The notes: generated from the sequence alone by a model not told the origin. A stretch of 64,000 nt of DNA from Rosistilla carotiformis (GCF_007753095.1 NZ_CP036348.1:3286001-3350000); one strand, 5' to 3'; positions 37,493 through 47,054 are shown, counted from the stretch's first letter. A program made the numbers and translations.

Positions 37493-40400
37493 TCAGTCGA
37501 CCACCATCACACCATTCATGACCATCCAGTGGCCAGGAAAAGTGCACAGGTATGGGTAGCGACCTGGCTCGGCAGGCGCCCTGAACCAGACGCTTTCCTG
37601 CGATCCCGCGGCGACGATGTCGGTGGAGACCAAGACGTCCTTCGACTCGGGAACGTATTGTCGTGCGTAGGCGGTCGGTTCGGCGATCAATGCGTTGGCC
37701 AAACCGCCGACACGCTGCAGCGCGCCTGGCCGAACCAAAACCCAGTTGTGAGGTACGACGTCGGGATTGATCAACGTCAGTTGAATCGGCTCGCCTCTGG
37801 AAACGTGAATTTCTCCCGTTTCGAAGGTTAAGTTCTTGCCGGTCCGAAGTTCGACCTTTCGTGCGTCGTCGATCGGTTCGCCAAAGGGATTGGGAACCCG
37901 AACGGCATTTGTTGCCAGGTCGGTCAGCAGCGGATGCGCGGCGACGATTTTGTCCTCGGCGTGATAGTCTGCAAACGCGGTGAACGGTTCGTCCAGTTTG
38001 TGGACGGTGACAAACAAATCGTGCCCCGAACCGACCGGATTTGCCGTGGGGGATGCGTCGTCGTTGACATGCAATCGCAGATGCAGTTGGTTCACAGGTT
38101 GCAAATCGGGGATTTCCAAAAACAGCCCGCGCCCCTCGCGCACCACGTGCGCCGATCGGATTGCCAGCGGATCGTGTCCCGCAACACCGGGATGCGTCGT
38201 CGAAAACTCGGGAGAACCGTAAGCGCCGCTATAGCGGTAGTTCCAACACTGGGCAAACTGACGGCCGAGATCGGTCGCAACCGCGGGATCGATCGGCTGG
38301 GCAAAGTCGACGCGAACACCGTTTTGATGCACATGAAAACCGATCGGAACTTGCAACGATGGATGGTTCAATCGGACCCGTTCCAAACAACCGCGCCGGG
38401 GTGTGTACGATCCCCAGCCCGTCATCCCAGCGACGTAAAGATGCCCGTCGGTCGGATGGAAACGCCCGCGATGGACTCCCGACAAAAAGTCTCCCGGCAT
38501 CGGGACGACGGCCCCTTGCGCCTGCCCCTGGACTTCATCTCGCAACACGACAAACCAAGTGCCCGCGCCAAAGGAGAAGTGCAGCACCTGGCCCGCCAGT
38601 GGTCCGAAGCGTTGGGGCGGAACCTCGGTTTGCCCTCCGCTGGAGTTGTCGATTCCGCGAGGCAAATAGACCCACGGCAGACGCGGCGGCTTGCCGTTGC
38701 GAGGACCTCCGTATCCAAAATAGGGCGGCTCGCGATCGGCATCATCCGAATTCAGATCGACCGCGTGGATCATCGACGCTGGCGTCCAGGAGCCTTCCGA
38801 AACGGGAACCGTCACGGTCGTTCCGTCGATCAATCCCAGGCCGTCTGGATTGCGAAATCCCGTCGCCACGATGTCGGCTCGCCGGCCATCGGCCGAGATT
38901 CGCACCAATCCTTGGTTTCCCGACGCGGTGTAAAAATTCCCCGCGTCATCGCGTTGCAAACCACAAATGTAGTCGTGGCCGGCGGGGGACGTCTCAAATG
39001 CGTTGCTGAAGCATTCGTAAAAATCGGCTTCGCCATCGCCATTGAGATCCGTCAGTCGCGCTAATTGATCGCGGCATTGGACGTAGACCTGCCCATCGGC
39101 GACGACCAGCCCCAACGCGTGGTGCAGTCCCGATGCAAACCGCCGCCAACGCACGCGGTTCGACGTGGGGTCGGTGGAATCCAATCCGCTGACCCGCCAA
39201 ACATCCCCTTGCATCGTGCAGACCAAGACGCTGCCGTCGGGTAGAAAATCGAGCCCTCCGCAATCGATCGGGATTCGCCAAGGATTGTCGTGCGGCAGTT
39301 CGATGCTGTCGATCGCAAAGGGCTGTCCCTCGCCACGCGTCCACTGCGTTTCGATCGGTTGCGGCCACAGGGCAGGGCCGCCCTGCAGCACATGGCGCAT
39401 CGAGTGCGATTCGACGGGCGCCCGTTCACGGACGAATTGCCCCTCGTGAATCCAAGGCGCATCGAGGAAATCGACGCCGTCGACCTGATAGGCAAAGACC
39501 ACGCGATTGCCGTGGCGATAGAACCCACGGTATTGGAAGGGCTTGTTGACGACAGGCTGTTGCGGTCGCGGTAGCGGTTTGCCTTCCATCCGCAACCCGC
39601 CGACAAATCCATGGCGGACCGAGTCGTAGCGGACAAAACCACCCGACCACAATGCATCGTAGGTCAGCGTGTCGGGGTTGAAACATACCGACAATGCATG
39701 GTCTTTTCCAAAGCGAACACAGACGCCGCGCGCGACCGTCACGCCTCCGCCGCGAAACACGCCTGCTTGGACCACGCCCCGTTCCGCTCGATTCCAGTCG
39801 TCGCTCGCCCATCCCGCTTCGTTTTGGTTCCCCCAATGTCCCTGTCCGCCTCCGTCAAGTCCCGGGAATGGGGCGAGCAGCATTGGCAGATGCGGCTGCT
39901 GGCGGAAATGTTCCGCTTGTTTGGTGTAGAAGTCGTACAATCGATCGCGATTCACGGCGTGTTGCCAGTTGCGATAGTTGTTGGGCTGCAGCGGTTTACG
40001 CGTTACGGGGAATTCCTGGGGCGTATGATTCTGAGCCCGCGTGAGCGCTTCCAGGACGCGACGGTCGATCGGTGAATCGTCACGCCCCAATTGACTCAAG
40101 AAACAAAACAGATCGGCCTGCTGTTGATCGTCCATCGCCGCGGCCAGTCCGTCGGGCATCACGCTTCCGCTAGGTGCTAGGTGGTCGATTTCATCGCGAT
40201 CGATCACGATCCGGTTTCCCGATGCTGGATCCAGCAAGGTCAGCCGATCTTCCGTTTCGAGATGCTTATAGCCACGAAGGATCTTGCCTTCGACGGTCAG
40301 CGCGTTCCAGGTCTGGTACTCCGGTTGAATCGCGCGCTGAGGCCACAATACCGACTCGACAAGTTGGTGGTCGGTTCGTTGGGCCGCGATGTGGGAAAGC

Positions 40401-42025
40401 GCGGGGCCCACCGAGCCGCCCAACGTTCCGATTTGATGACACGCCAAACAGCCGTGCTTGGCATCGGCGAAGACCATCGCACCTCGCACCGCATCGCCGC
40501 GCGTTCGCGCTTCGATAACCCTTTGCTCCACGCGCTTGGGATCGTAGGGGCGTTTCGCGAGTCCGACCGCCGTTGGTGTTGCAGCATTCGAATGCGTCCC
40601 GTTGCCGGGCTGAGATGACTTACCAAATTCCCAAAACCCGACGGTCGTTTGATCCCGCTGGACGGTCGTCGTAGGAACCGGGGAAATCGCTCTCACGCCT
40701 TTGGAGATCCGCAGCCAATGGATTTTCCCAGCGCACGTGGGGCCGGGCTGAGCGAGTCGCCCGATGCCCAAGCCGCCGGGAATCGGATTGCCCCGGTCGG
40801 TCGATTCGATCGCTTGATCGGCAACCTGTCGACCATCGACATATAATCGGACCCGATTCGGTTCGTACTGCATCGCAATTGCATGCGGTTGGCGATCGCA
40901 GATCATCGCTTTGGTGTGCACGTGGTCGGGATGTTTGCCCGGTAGATAGGCGGTCAAGCATCCGTTGCCGTTCATGGAAAACAGTTCCCAGTGATCCGAT
41001 GATTGTTTGGTGTCGCTGGCGACCAAGATGTTGTATTGATCGCGGCGATCCAAGGTGGCGCGGCACTCGACGGTGACTGGCGGCTTGCGGTAGGCATCGT
41101 CTCCGGGATAAAGGACGCTGGTCGAGCCGCGATCGGGATTCGCGGCCGCTTGAGGCCGCGGACCCCCGCTGCCCGCTTCACGCAGTTCCTGCCGGACCCA
41201 TCGTAGACCGTCGAGGTTCTCTTGCAGCGATTCACGGGCGTCCAGTTCGTTGCGATGATCCAGGATCCCGATGGGGCCGTCGTATCCGCTTTCGACGACC
41301 GTGCGGATCATCGACAGTTCGTGCGCTCCTTTGCCAATCCCTAGAATCTTTGGTTGTCCCTTAGGGTTCATGCCGTTCAGGTTCAGACAGATCAGATACG
41401 GTTTGATCTGTAGGAAAACCTCCGCCCAATCGTTGATGTGTCCGTGTCCATGATGGAAATTGTAAACGATCCCAACATGTTTGTGCCCAAGTTGGTGCAA
41501 GCGTTGGCAAACGGCGACGAGATTCCGCGGTTCGCCGCCCCAGCCGCCGTGGTTGTAAAGCCCGAGTTTCGAACCTAACCGCTCGGTTCGTTCAACCAGG
41601 GGGATCAGTTTCTGAGCGGCAAGACCGACTTTGTCGGCGTCCGCGGCGCCTCCGGGATCGGCTAATGTTTGCCAGATCTGGGGATGCAGGTCGTGCTTCT
41701 CGAAGAGATCGAAGGCCGCTTCGTGATGACTCCAGAAAGCGAAGAATTCGATGCCATGCTTTTTGTATTCGAGAATCTCTTGTTCAAAAGTCGGAACGTG
41801 TTCGGCGCGCCAATCATAAGCGCAGCGAACGATGCCCAAATCTTTCAGCATCTGAGCCCGCTGGGGCGGCCCGCGGTGTTTCGCATCAAAAGGAACGATA
41901 CACCAAGCGACAAGATTCTCCTGTCGCAAGACATCGGTCGGATCGTTCGCGTTGGCGGGAACAGACGACAACAGGAACAGTGTCGAAACAATCCATCGGA
42001 CGACGGAGGGTTGAGGCAGGGACAT
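37493..42025 (-). CDS. Very large secreted multidomain protein: TIM barrel, LamG-like, cytochrome c, DUF6797, propeller, azurin-like
   Basis: A 1510-residue protein with a signal peptide (residues 1-26). Domains in order: sugar-isomerase-like TIM barrel (about 30-285, QMLKDLGIVRCAYDW, LGLYNHGGWGGEPRN); LamG-like jelly roll (about 305-470); cytochrome c with CLACH (Cys526, Cys529, His530) and probable axial Met623; a DUF6797-type region (about 700-900, DGGGQGHWGNQNEAGWASDDW); a GDH/PVC-type beta propeller (about 915-1380); and a cupredoxin (about 1400-1510) with ligands in PHNW, YLCTFPGHW and MVMNG. It would be a periplasmic redox enzyme acting on a sugar or polyol with built-in heme and copper electron carriers. 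Each half is known in planctomycetes; the full chain is striking. No frameshift was seen. Confidence 0.85.
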   Translation of the reverse strand: MSLPQPSVVRWIVSTLFLLSSVPANANDPTDVLRQENLVAWCIVPFDAKHRGPPQRAQMLKDLGIVRCAYDWRAEHVPTFEQEILEYKKHGIEFFAFWSHHEAAFDLFEKHDLHPQIWQTLADPGGAADADKVGLAAQKLIPLVERTERLGSKLGLYNHGGWGGEPRNLVAVCQRLHQLGHKHVGIVYNFHHGHGHINDWAEVFLQIKPYLICLNLNGMNPKGQPKILGIGKGAHELSMIRTVVESGYDGPIGILDHRNELDARESLQENLDGLRWVRQELREAGSGGPRPQAAANPDRGSTSVLYPGDDAYRKPPVTVECRATLDRRDQYNILVASDTKQSSDHWELFSMNGNGCLTAYLPGKHPDHVHTKAMICDRQPHAIAMQYEPNRVRLYVDGRQVADQAIESTDRGNPIPGGLGIGRLAQPGPTCAGKIHWLRISKGVRAISPVPTTTVQRDQTTVGFWEFGKSSQPGNGTHSNAATPTAVGLAKRPYDPKRVEQRVIEARTRGDAVRGAMVFADAKHGCLACHQIGTLGGSVGPALSHIAAQRTDHQLVESVLWPQRAIQPEYQTWNALTVEGKILRGYKHLETEDRLTLLDPASGNRIVIDRDEIDHLAPSGSVMPDGLAAAMDDQQQADLFCFLSQLGRDDSPIDRRVLEALTRAQNHTPQEFPVTRKPLQPNNYRNWQHAVNRDRLYDFYTKQAEHFRQQPHLPMLLAPFPGLDGGGQGHWGNQNEAGWASDDWNRAERGVVQAGVFRGGGVTVARGVCVRFGKDHALSVCFNPDTLTYDALWSGGFVRYDSVRHGFVGGLRMEGKPLPRPQQPVVNKPFQYRGFYRHGNRVVFAYQVDGVDFLDAPWIHEGQFVRERAPVESHSMRHVLQGGPALWPQPIETQWTRGEGQPFAIDSIELPHDNPWRIPIDCGGLDFLPDGSVLVCTMQGDVWRVSGLDSTDPTSNRVRWRRFASGLHHALGLVVADGQVYVQCRDQLARLTDLNGDGEADFYECFSNAFETSPAGHDYICGLQRDDAGNFYTASGNQGLVRISADGRRADIVATGFRNPDGLGLIDGTTVTVPVSEGSWTPASMIHAVDLNSDDADREPPYFGYGGPRNGKPPRLPWVYLPRGIDNSSGGQTEVPPQRFGPLAGQVLHFSFGAGTWFVVLRDEVQGQAQGAVVPMPGDFLSGVHRGRFHPTDGHLYVAGMTGWGSYTPRRGCLERVRLNHPSLQVPIGFHVHQNGVRVDFAQPIDPAVATDLGRQFAQCWNYRYSGAYGSPEFSTTHPGVAGHDPLAIRSAHVVREGRGLFLEIPDLQPVNQLHLRLHVNDDASPTANPVGSGHDLFVTVHKLDEPFTAFADYHAEDKIVAAHPLLTDLATNAVRVPNPFGEPIDDARKVELRTGKNLTFETGEIHVSRGEPIQLTLINPDVVPHNWVLVRPGALQRVGGLANALIAEPTAYARQYVPESKDVLVSTDIVAAGSQESVWFRAPAEPGRYPYLCTFPGHWMVMNGVMVVD

Positions 42026-42186
42026 CGGGAGGCTCGACGGGGACGCAGTGTGGTGAATTGCGGCTCATCGTAGCACATTCGCCACGCGGATTCCTACTTT
42101 TGGGAACCGCGAGCGGGCAGCGTTCCAGCGCGCAGCGTCGCCTTGCATCGTCCAAACGATGGTCGTGCTCAAGTCGGCAATCGCGG

Positions 42187-43584
42187 CTATTTGCCCAGCA
42201 CGTGACGCAAGCAATCCTGAAGATGTTCGAATCGAAAGCGATAGCCCGACGCTTGCAGTTTGGTCGGCAGCACATGGGTGCTGGCGATCAATAAAGCGTC
42301 GGCCATTTCCCCTAATGCCAGTCGCATCAGCGGGGCTGGGGCTGGCAGGAAAGCGGGGCGATGCAGCACGCTGCCGAGGTCGCGGGCAAACTGACCGCAG
42401 GTGACCGCGTGCGGGGCGACAACATTTACCGGGCCCGATAGATCCGGGGTTTTGATCGCGTGATAGATCGCACCGATCACATCGTCCAACGCCACCCAAC
42501 TCCACCATTGTTTGCCATCGGCGACCGGGCCGTTGACGCCCAATTTGGCTGGCAGCAGCAGTTTTTGCAGGGCGCCGCCTTGCGGTGAAATCGCGATGCC
42601 AATGCGTAGATTGACAACCCGAATCCCTGCGTCGGCCGCGGGTTGGCAGGCGGCTTCCCATTGCTCGCCCACGTCGGCAAGAAAACCGTCGCCGTGCGGA
42701 GAATCTTCACTCAATCGTTCATCGCCGCGATCACCGTAGATACCGATCGCCGACGCGCAGACGAGCACTTTGGGAGGTTTGGGCATCGAAGCCAGTTGCT
42801 CGCACAATGTTCGCGTGGGAACCACGCGGCTGTCGATGATCTCCTGCTTGATTTTCGCGTTCCAACGCTTGTCCGCGATCGGTTTCCCCGCCAGATGAAC
42901 GACGGCATCGGTTCCTGCGAACGCATCGCTGACAAACGATTCACTCCATGGGAACAGCACATCCGCCTGTTCCTGGTCGTTTCGGGACGCTGGCCGTTCC
43001 CCACGCAGCAGCGGGACGGTTTGATGCCCCAGCAGGTTGGCGACGTTGCAGAAACTTCCGCCCACCAGCCCGGTCGAACCGCTGACCGCTATCCGCAGCG
43101 GTGACGGATCGTGATCGCTGAACATCTGCAGATCGTCGTGCGTCGTGCGGTGCCGATACGCGAACATCGATTCGAGCATCTTCGTGATCTTGCCCGATCC
43201 GAAAAAGGAACCGACAGCGCCACCGGGCAATCGGTAATCGACCGTGTCGTGCATTTGCGAACTGGCCGCTGTAGGGCCCGGTTCAAACCGATGTTCGTGA
43301 TGCCAACTGGCAAACGGTCCGGAGACTTGAATGTCGGTAAACCGATTCGGTGGTTCGTAAATTTCGTGACGCGCGTGCCAACGCATCCCCACCGGTCCCA
43401 GCTTGGTCTTTAGAATGACTTCGCTGCCCGGTTCTAAAGAATTATCACTGCGCTGGATCGTGACGTGTTCCCATGGAGGGATTAAACGTCCCAGCGCGCC
43501 ACGACGATCATGGTATGCGAAGGCCTGTTCGATCGAAGCGGGTAAAGCGACGCTACGCTTATATTGTTGAGCAGCCACGCACAT
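42187..43584 (-). CDS. SRPBCC domain fused to TIGR01777-type NAD-dependent epimerase
   Basis: A 465-residue fusion. Residues 1-150 form a START/SRPBCC ligand-binding domain (SIEQAFAYHDRRGALGRLIPPWE, TDIQVSGPFASWHHEHRFE). From about 165 an SDR fold begins with IAVSGSTGLVGGSF (dinucleotide loop), followed by VVHLAGKPIADKRWN, VCASAIGIYGDRGDE (Ser and Tyr of the active site) and NLRIGIAISPQGGALQKLL, as in TIGR01777/YfcH proteins. This fusion order is common in some phyla. Function of the family is not established; it may be linked to cell division or lipid handling. Confidence 0.87.
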   Translation of the reverse strand: MCVAAQQYKRSVALPASIEQAFAYHDRRGALGRLIPPWEHVTIQRSDNSLEPGSEVILKTKLGPVGMRWHARHEIYEPPNRFTDIQVSGPFASWHHEHRFEPGPTAASSQMHDTVDYRLPGGAVGSFFGSGKITKMLESMFAYRHRTTHDDLQMFSDHDPSPLRIAVSGSTGLVGGSFCNVANLLGHQTVPLLRGERPASRNDQEQADVLFPWSESFVSDAFAGTDAVVHLAGKPIADKRWNAKIKQEIIDSRVVPTRTLCEQLASMPKPPKVLVCASAIGIYGDRGDERLSEDSPHGDGFLADVGEQWEAACQPAADAGIRVVNLRIGIAISPQGGALQKLLLPAKLGVNGPVADGKQWWSWVALDDVIGAIYHAIKTPDLSGPVNVVAPHAVTCGQFARDLGSVLHRPAFLPAPAPLMRLALGEMADALLIASTHVLPTKLQASGYRFRFEHLQDCLRHVLGK

Positions 43585-43691
43585 CTCCGGGGATCGCGTT
43601 AGGGAACGTTGGATGCGACTATTGTAACCGCGCTCCGGACGCCAACGCAGCTAGGTCAGCGTCGGTTTCTCCCGTGCGATCTCACCCGGCT

Positions 43692-44714
43692 TCAAACGCT
43701 CTGCAGTTCGGGTGATTCCGCCATCGAAGCCATCTCCTGCAGCTTGGTAATCGCCCGCGATTCGATCTGCCGGACGCGTTCCTTCGAGATGCCCAGGCGA
43801 GCGGCGATCGCTTGTAGGGTTTGGACTTTACTGTGCGGTCCGATCGAAAAACGAGCGCGAATGATCAACTTTTCGCGGCGATCGAGCGAATCCAACAGCA
43901 CGCCCAAACGACTGCGCAGGTGTTCCCAACGCTGTTCGGACATGAACGGTTCCCGCGGCACACCCGATTCGGCAATTGTGGCTTCGTCCATTCCCATCAC
44001 CATCCGCGAATCATCGGTCTGCCGCTGCACGACCAATTGGTACGAATTACGACGCACGACCTGCGTTGCGTAGGTGCTGAAACGGAATCCTCGGGAGTAG
44101 TCGAATTTTTCGACGGCGCGGATCAAGGCTAACATTCCGTCGGCCAACAAGTCGTCAAAAGTGTTCATCGGGTTGACGAATTTCTTGACGATGGAAAACA
44201 CCAGTCGAAGATTGGCTTCGATGATTCGGTCGCGATGCCAAGCAGCCAACGCCAGCAACCAATGGATGCGATCGACCTGCTGCACCGCGGTCTTGGCATA
44301 GGGCAGGCTGTCGCGGCATTTGGAAGCCATGCACAGCAGGAAATTCATCCGCTCAAACAACATCGGTTCCTGTTCTGGACTCAACAGCTTTGCCGAGCAA
44401 AGCCGATCCAGATGGGTCGGCAACGATTCTGACGAACTACGACTATTGACGACGTCCCGTTCCAGATCGATCGGGCACTCGAACAATGCCGATCCTGCTC
44501 CGGGTAGATGGAACTGGGGGTTGTCGATGAACTCCAGCGGAAGGTTCATCAGTCGCTGTTTTTCGAGTTCGAACTGTGTCGGTGAAGCGTTTCGCCAGCT
44601 ATCGATCGGGCCGGTTTCGTCGATGACGGAAACCAATCCATCCGCGTGAAACCACTCGTAGGGATACTTTGGAGAAAAGCGGAGGTTCGGTAGTTCACGT
44701 AGGGCAATAATCAT
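43692..44714 (-). CDS. Sigma-70 family RNA polymerase sigma factor with altered region 2
   Basis: A 340-residue group-2-like sigma factor. The first 90 residues match no sigma region I know. Region 1.2/2 follows (about 95-230, ANLRLVFSIVKKF, DDLLADGMLALIRAVEKFDYSRGFRFSTYAT), then region 3 and region 4 with the -35 helix-turn-helix (TLQAIAARLGISKERVRQIESRAITKL). Where housekeeping factors have YATWWIRQ, this protein has YATQVVRR (Gln218, Val219), so the paired Trp used for -10 melting is missing. It is divergent from the CarH-like gene; four GAACG boxes lie 35-71 bases upstream of its start. Confidence 0.9.
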   Translation of the reverse strand: MIIALRELPNLRFSPKYPYEWFHADGLVSVIDETGPIDSWRNASPTQFELEKQRLMNLPLEFIDNPQFHLPGAGSALFECPIDLERDVVNSRSSSESLPTHLDRLCSAKLLSPEQEPMLFERMNFLLCMASKCRDSLPYAKTAVQQVDRIHWLLALAAWHRDRIIEANLRLVFSIVKKFVNPMNTFDDLLADGMLALIRAVEKFDYSRGFRFSTYATQVVRRNSYQLVVQRQTDDSRMVMGMDEATIAESGVPREPFMSEQRWEHLRSRLGVLLDSLDRREKLIIRARFSIGPHSKVQTLQAIAARLGISKERVRQIESRAITKLQEMASMAESPELQSV

Positions 44715-45047
44715 CAGGGCACTCGAATAATTGCGGGCGAGAACAAATCGTTCATCTGAAAACGTTCATAACGTTCAAATCGTTCTCCGTCTTGGTTCTA
44801 CCGTGGTTCGCCGCTCCTCGCAACATATTTTTAACGCAAAATTGCAATTTCGTGAGTTCGTATTGAGTTTTCAAGCATTTCAACAAGGAAAAAGGTGTCT
44901 CGGCGTGGAACCAGCCATGCCCCCCAGAGTGTGCCGGTGCTCCATACCCCGGTTGAAGCGTTGACACGTTCAGATAATGAAATGGTCGATTTTGTTGGCC
45001 AGATTTCATTCAAAACGTGCAACGACGTGAACGATATCAACAATTAG
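44715..45047. promoter_or_regulatory. AT-rich divergent regulatory region (333 bp)
   Basis: Separates the sigma factor (minus) from the CarH-like regulator (plus). It is more AT-rich than its surroundings, with runs such as CATATTTTTAACGCAAAATTG. It holds the GAACG/CGTTC box cluster near the sigma start and a TTGACA at 44961-44966 facing right, though with no good -10 at 16-18 bases. No protein-like frame. Confidence 0.55.
44749..44785 (-). promoter_or_regulatory. Candidate operator: four GAACG direct repeats
   Basis: On the plus strand CGTTC occurs at 44749, 44763, 44772 and 44781 (spacings 14, 9, 9); read in the direction of the sigma gene these are GAACG boxes. They lie 35-71 bases upstream of the sigma start, where a regulator could control transcription. 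Similar direct-repeat operators are used by MerR-type regulators, and one is encoded divergently. Confidence 0.45.
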
Positions 45048-46013
45048 TTGCACGAATACGACGAATCTGGCCCTACCCCTCACACCCACCCATGCGATCT
45101 AGTGAACTCAGTCCAATATTCACCGAAGCAAATCGCCGAAGCCATGCGGGTTAGCGAATCATCCGTGAAACGCTGGTGCGATCGTGGAATCATTCCTTCG
45201 GTGAAGACCGGCGGGGGGCACCGTCGGATTTCGGTCGAATCGCTTGCACAGTTCCTGCGCGAAACGAAACGCACGTTGTTGGCGCCGGAAAAACTGGGCG
45301 TTGCTCCTTTGGACGTCGTGCCGTCGTCCGCGGTGCGGCGTGTTGACGTCGAATCCAACGTTTCCAACGCCGGTTGTGAAGCGATCGTCGAAACGTTCAC
45401 CAACGCCTTGTTGGATGGGGACGAAGCAGCGTGCCGACAGATCATCCAACAAGCCTTTTTACGGAACAAAAGCTTCACCGATGTGGCTGCTAGCATCGTC
45501 TGCGCCTCGATGCGACGGATCGGCGAGATCTGGGAAAACGGTCATGCAGATGTCTTACAAGAACGTTATGGCTGCGAGATCTGTTTTCGGTTGGTCAACG
45601 AACTGGCGCAGTACATCCCTCTGCCAGGTGCTGAGGCGCCCCTAGCGATCGGATGCGCTCCGCCAGGCGATCAATATCAATTACCGACCCATCTCGTCGA
45701 ATTGGTCTTGCGAGAAGCCGGCTGGAATGCACGCTCTCTGGGTAACAACATGGCGCTGGATAGGTTGCTGGAAGTGGTCGTTCGGCATCGGCCACAGCTG
45801 GTTTGGGTCAGTATCTCTACGATCGAAGATCGCGCGGCGTTTGTCGGAGCGTTCAATGCGTTTGCCAATCAATTGCCCAAGGGCGTCTTCTTAGTGGCCG
45901 GCGGCAGAGCGATGGACGACGAAATGCGACCGTTGTTGCATTACACCGCCCACTGCGACAATTTCCATCAACTCGCTGGCTTGGCGGCAACGATGCTCTC
46001 GCGCGGCCGGTAG
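45048..46013 (+). CDS. CarH-like regulator: MerR/excisionase HTH plus B12-binding-like domain
   Basis: A 321-residue regulator. A helix-turn-helix at about 24-75 (YSPKQIAEAMRVSESSVKRWCDRGIIPSVKTGGGHRRI) is followed by a helical cap (about 108-192) and a Rossmann-like cobalamin-binding fold (about 198-318). In CarH photoreceptors the cap carries W-x9-E-H and the fold carries E/D-x-H-x-x-G. Here these read Trp162-x9-Glu172-Arg173 and Asp208-Gln-Tyr210-x-x-Pro, so both histidine cobalt ligands are replaced. The TTG at 45048 directly follows a stop; GTG at 45102 is an alternative start. Probable autoregulator or regulator of the divergent sigma gene, by inference. Confidence 0.8.
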   Translation: MHEYDESGPTPHTHPCDLVNSVQYSPKQIAEAMRVSESSVKRWCDRGIIPSVKTGGGHRRISVESLAQFLRETKRTLLAPEKLGVAPLDVVPSSAVRRVDVESNVSNAGCEAIVETFTNALLDGDEAACRQIIQQAFLRNKSFTDVAASIVCASMRRIGEIWENGHADVLQERYGCEICFRLVNELAQYIPLPGAEAPLAIGCAPPGDQYQLPTHLVELVLREAGWNARSLGNNMALDRLLEVVVRHRPQLVWVSISTIEDRAAFVGAFNAFANQLPKGVFLVAGGRAMDDEMRPLLHYTAHCDNFHQLAGLAATMLSRGR

Positions 46014-46229
46014 CCTAAAGCCGATACGGTCGCGGTCGGCCGGGATTCTTATCGGCCGGTGCGGTTTGCCGGACTTTCATTGGTAGGTCGCGGACCGCGA
46101 ATTTAGCGAAGATCATGCGTCGGCGATCACGCTAATTTTTGATGAAGCCATTTGGATTGCCCTGGGATCGAGGTCCAGGAATCGGCACAATAGGAAGTCC
46201 ATTGACGCGGGAACACCAAGGACTTCCGA

Positions 46230-47054
46230 ATGGCCTCCCAGGCACCACCGATCACCGTCCTGATGCCTGTCTTTCGTCCAGACCCCACGCATTTCCCCTA
46301 CGCCATTGAGAGCGTTCTCGATCAGACGTTCACCGATTACGAATTGTTAGTCATGGAGTCGGCGTCGGCTCAGCCTGCCAAACCGTGGTTGGCCAACGTA
46401 TCCGATCATCGGATACGACATCACGTGGTGCCACCGGTGAATCGAACGGCGTTGTTGAACCAAGGAGTGGAACGAGCACGCGGCGCGCTGATTGCAATTG
46501 TCGATTCGTCGGACATTGCGCTCCCCGAACGACTCGAAACGCAGATCGCAGTGCTGGATAGCGATCCGGCGATCGCGGTGTTGGGAAGCTTTATCGAATG
46601 GATCGATGAACAGAACCGGCCGCTTGGGTTTCAAACCCTGCCGACCGAATCGAAAGCGATCCGGCAGGCGCTTCGGCGCTGCAACCCGATCGTTGCCCGG
46701 ACGTCGATTTTTTGGAAGCGGGCGATCCTTTCGGAGGGTGGATTTCGCGGCGAAGAAACGGTGGCCGATTACGAGATCTGGGGTCGCATGGCGCGCACCG
46801 AAGCATCGTTTGCCAATGTCCCGCTGGCACTGACCCGGTGTCGACGTCTTCCGGCCCACTGGGATCGTCCTCGGCTGGCTCATCAGTTGGTGGCCGAGAT
46901 GGAGATCCGAGCGAAGATGTTTGCCGAAGAGGCAGGGATCCGAACCAAGTGGCAGCGTGTCTACGAGCGGATGCTGTTGAGGTTGCCGTTGGACGCACCG
47001 TTGCGGTGTTGGATGGTCCCGCGCCTACGCAAGGCCCTTGCCACCGGGAAATGA
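46230..47054 (+). CDS. Family 2 glycosyltransferase
   Basis: A 274-residue GT2 enzyme: ITVLMPVFRPDPTHFPYAIESVLDQTFTDYELLVMES at the start, ALIAIVDSSDIALPERLETQ where the DXD is replaced by DSSD, and a middle region with RCNPIVARTS and DYEIWGRMAR. It has no membrane helices. It resembles enzymes that add sugars to cell-surface polymers. The ATG at 46230 is the family start. The membrane enzyme gene that follows begins 157 bases later in the same direction. Confidence 0.83.
   Translation: MASQAPPITVLMPVFRPDPTHFPYAIESVLDQTFTDYELLVMESASAQPAKPWLANVSDHRIRHHVVPPVNRTALLNQGVERARGALIAIVDSSDIALPERLETQIAVLDSDPAIAVLGSFIEWIDEQNRPLGFQTLPTESKAIRQALRRCNPIVARTSIFWKRAILSEGGFRGEETVADYEIWGRMARTEASFANVPLALTRCRRLPAHWDRPRLAHQLVAEMEIRAKMFAEEAGIRTKWQRVYERMLLRLPLDAPLRCWMVPRLRKALATGK

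Noticed and set aside
46036-46062. CGGCCG stem downstream of the CarH-like gene as a terminator
   Set aside because: Short self-complementary stem with no T-run.
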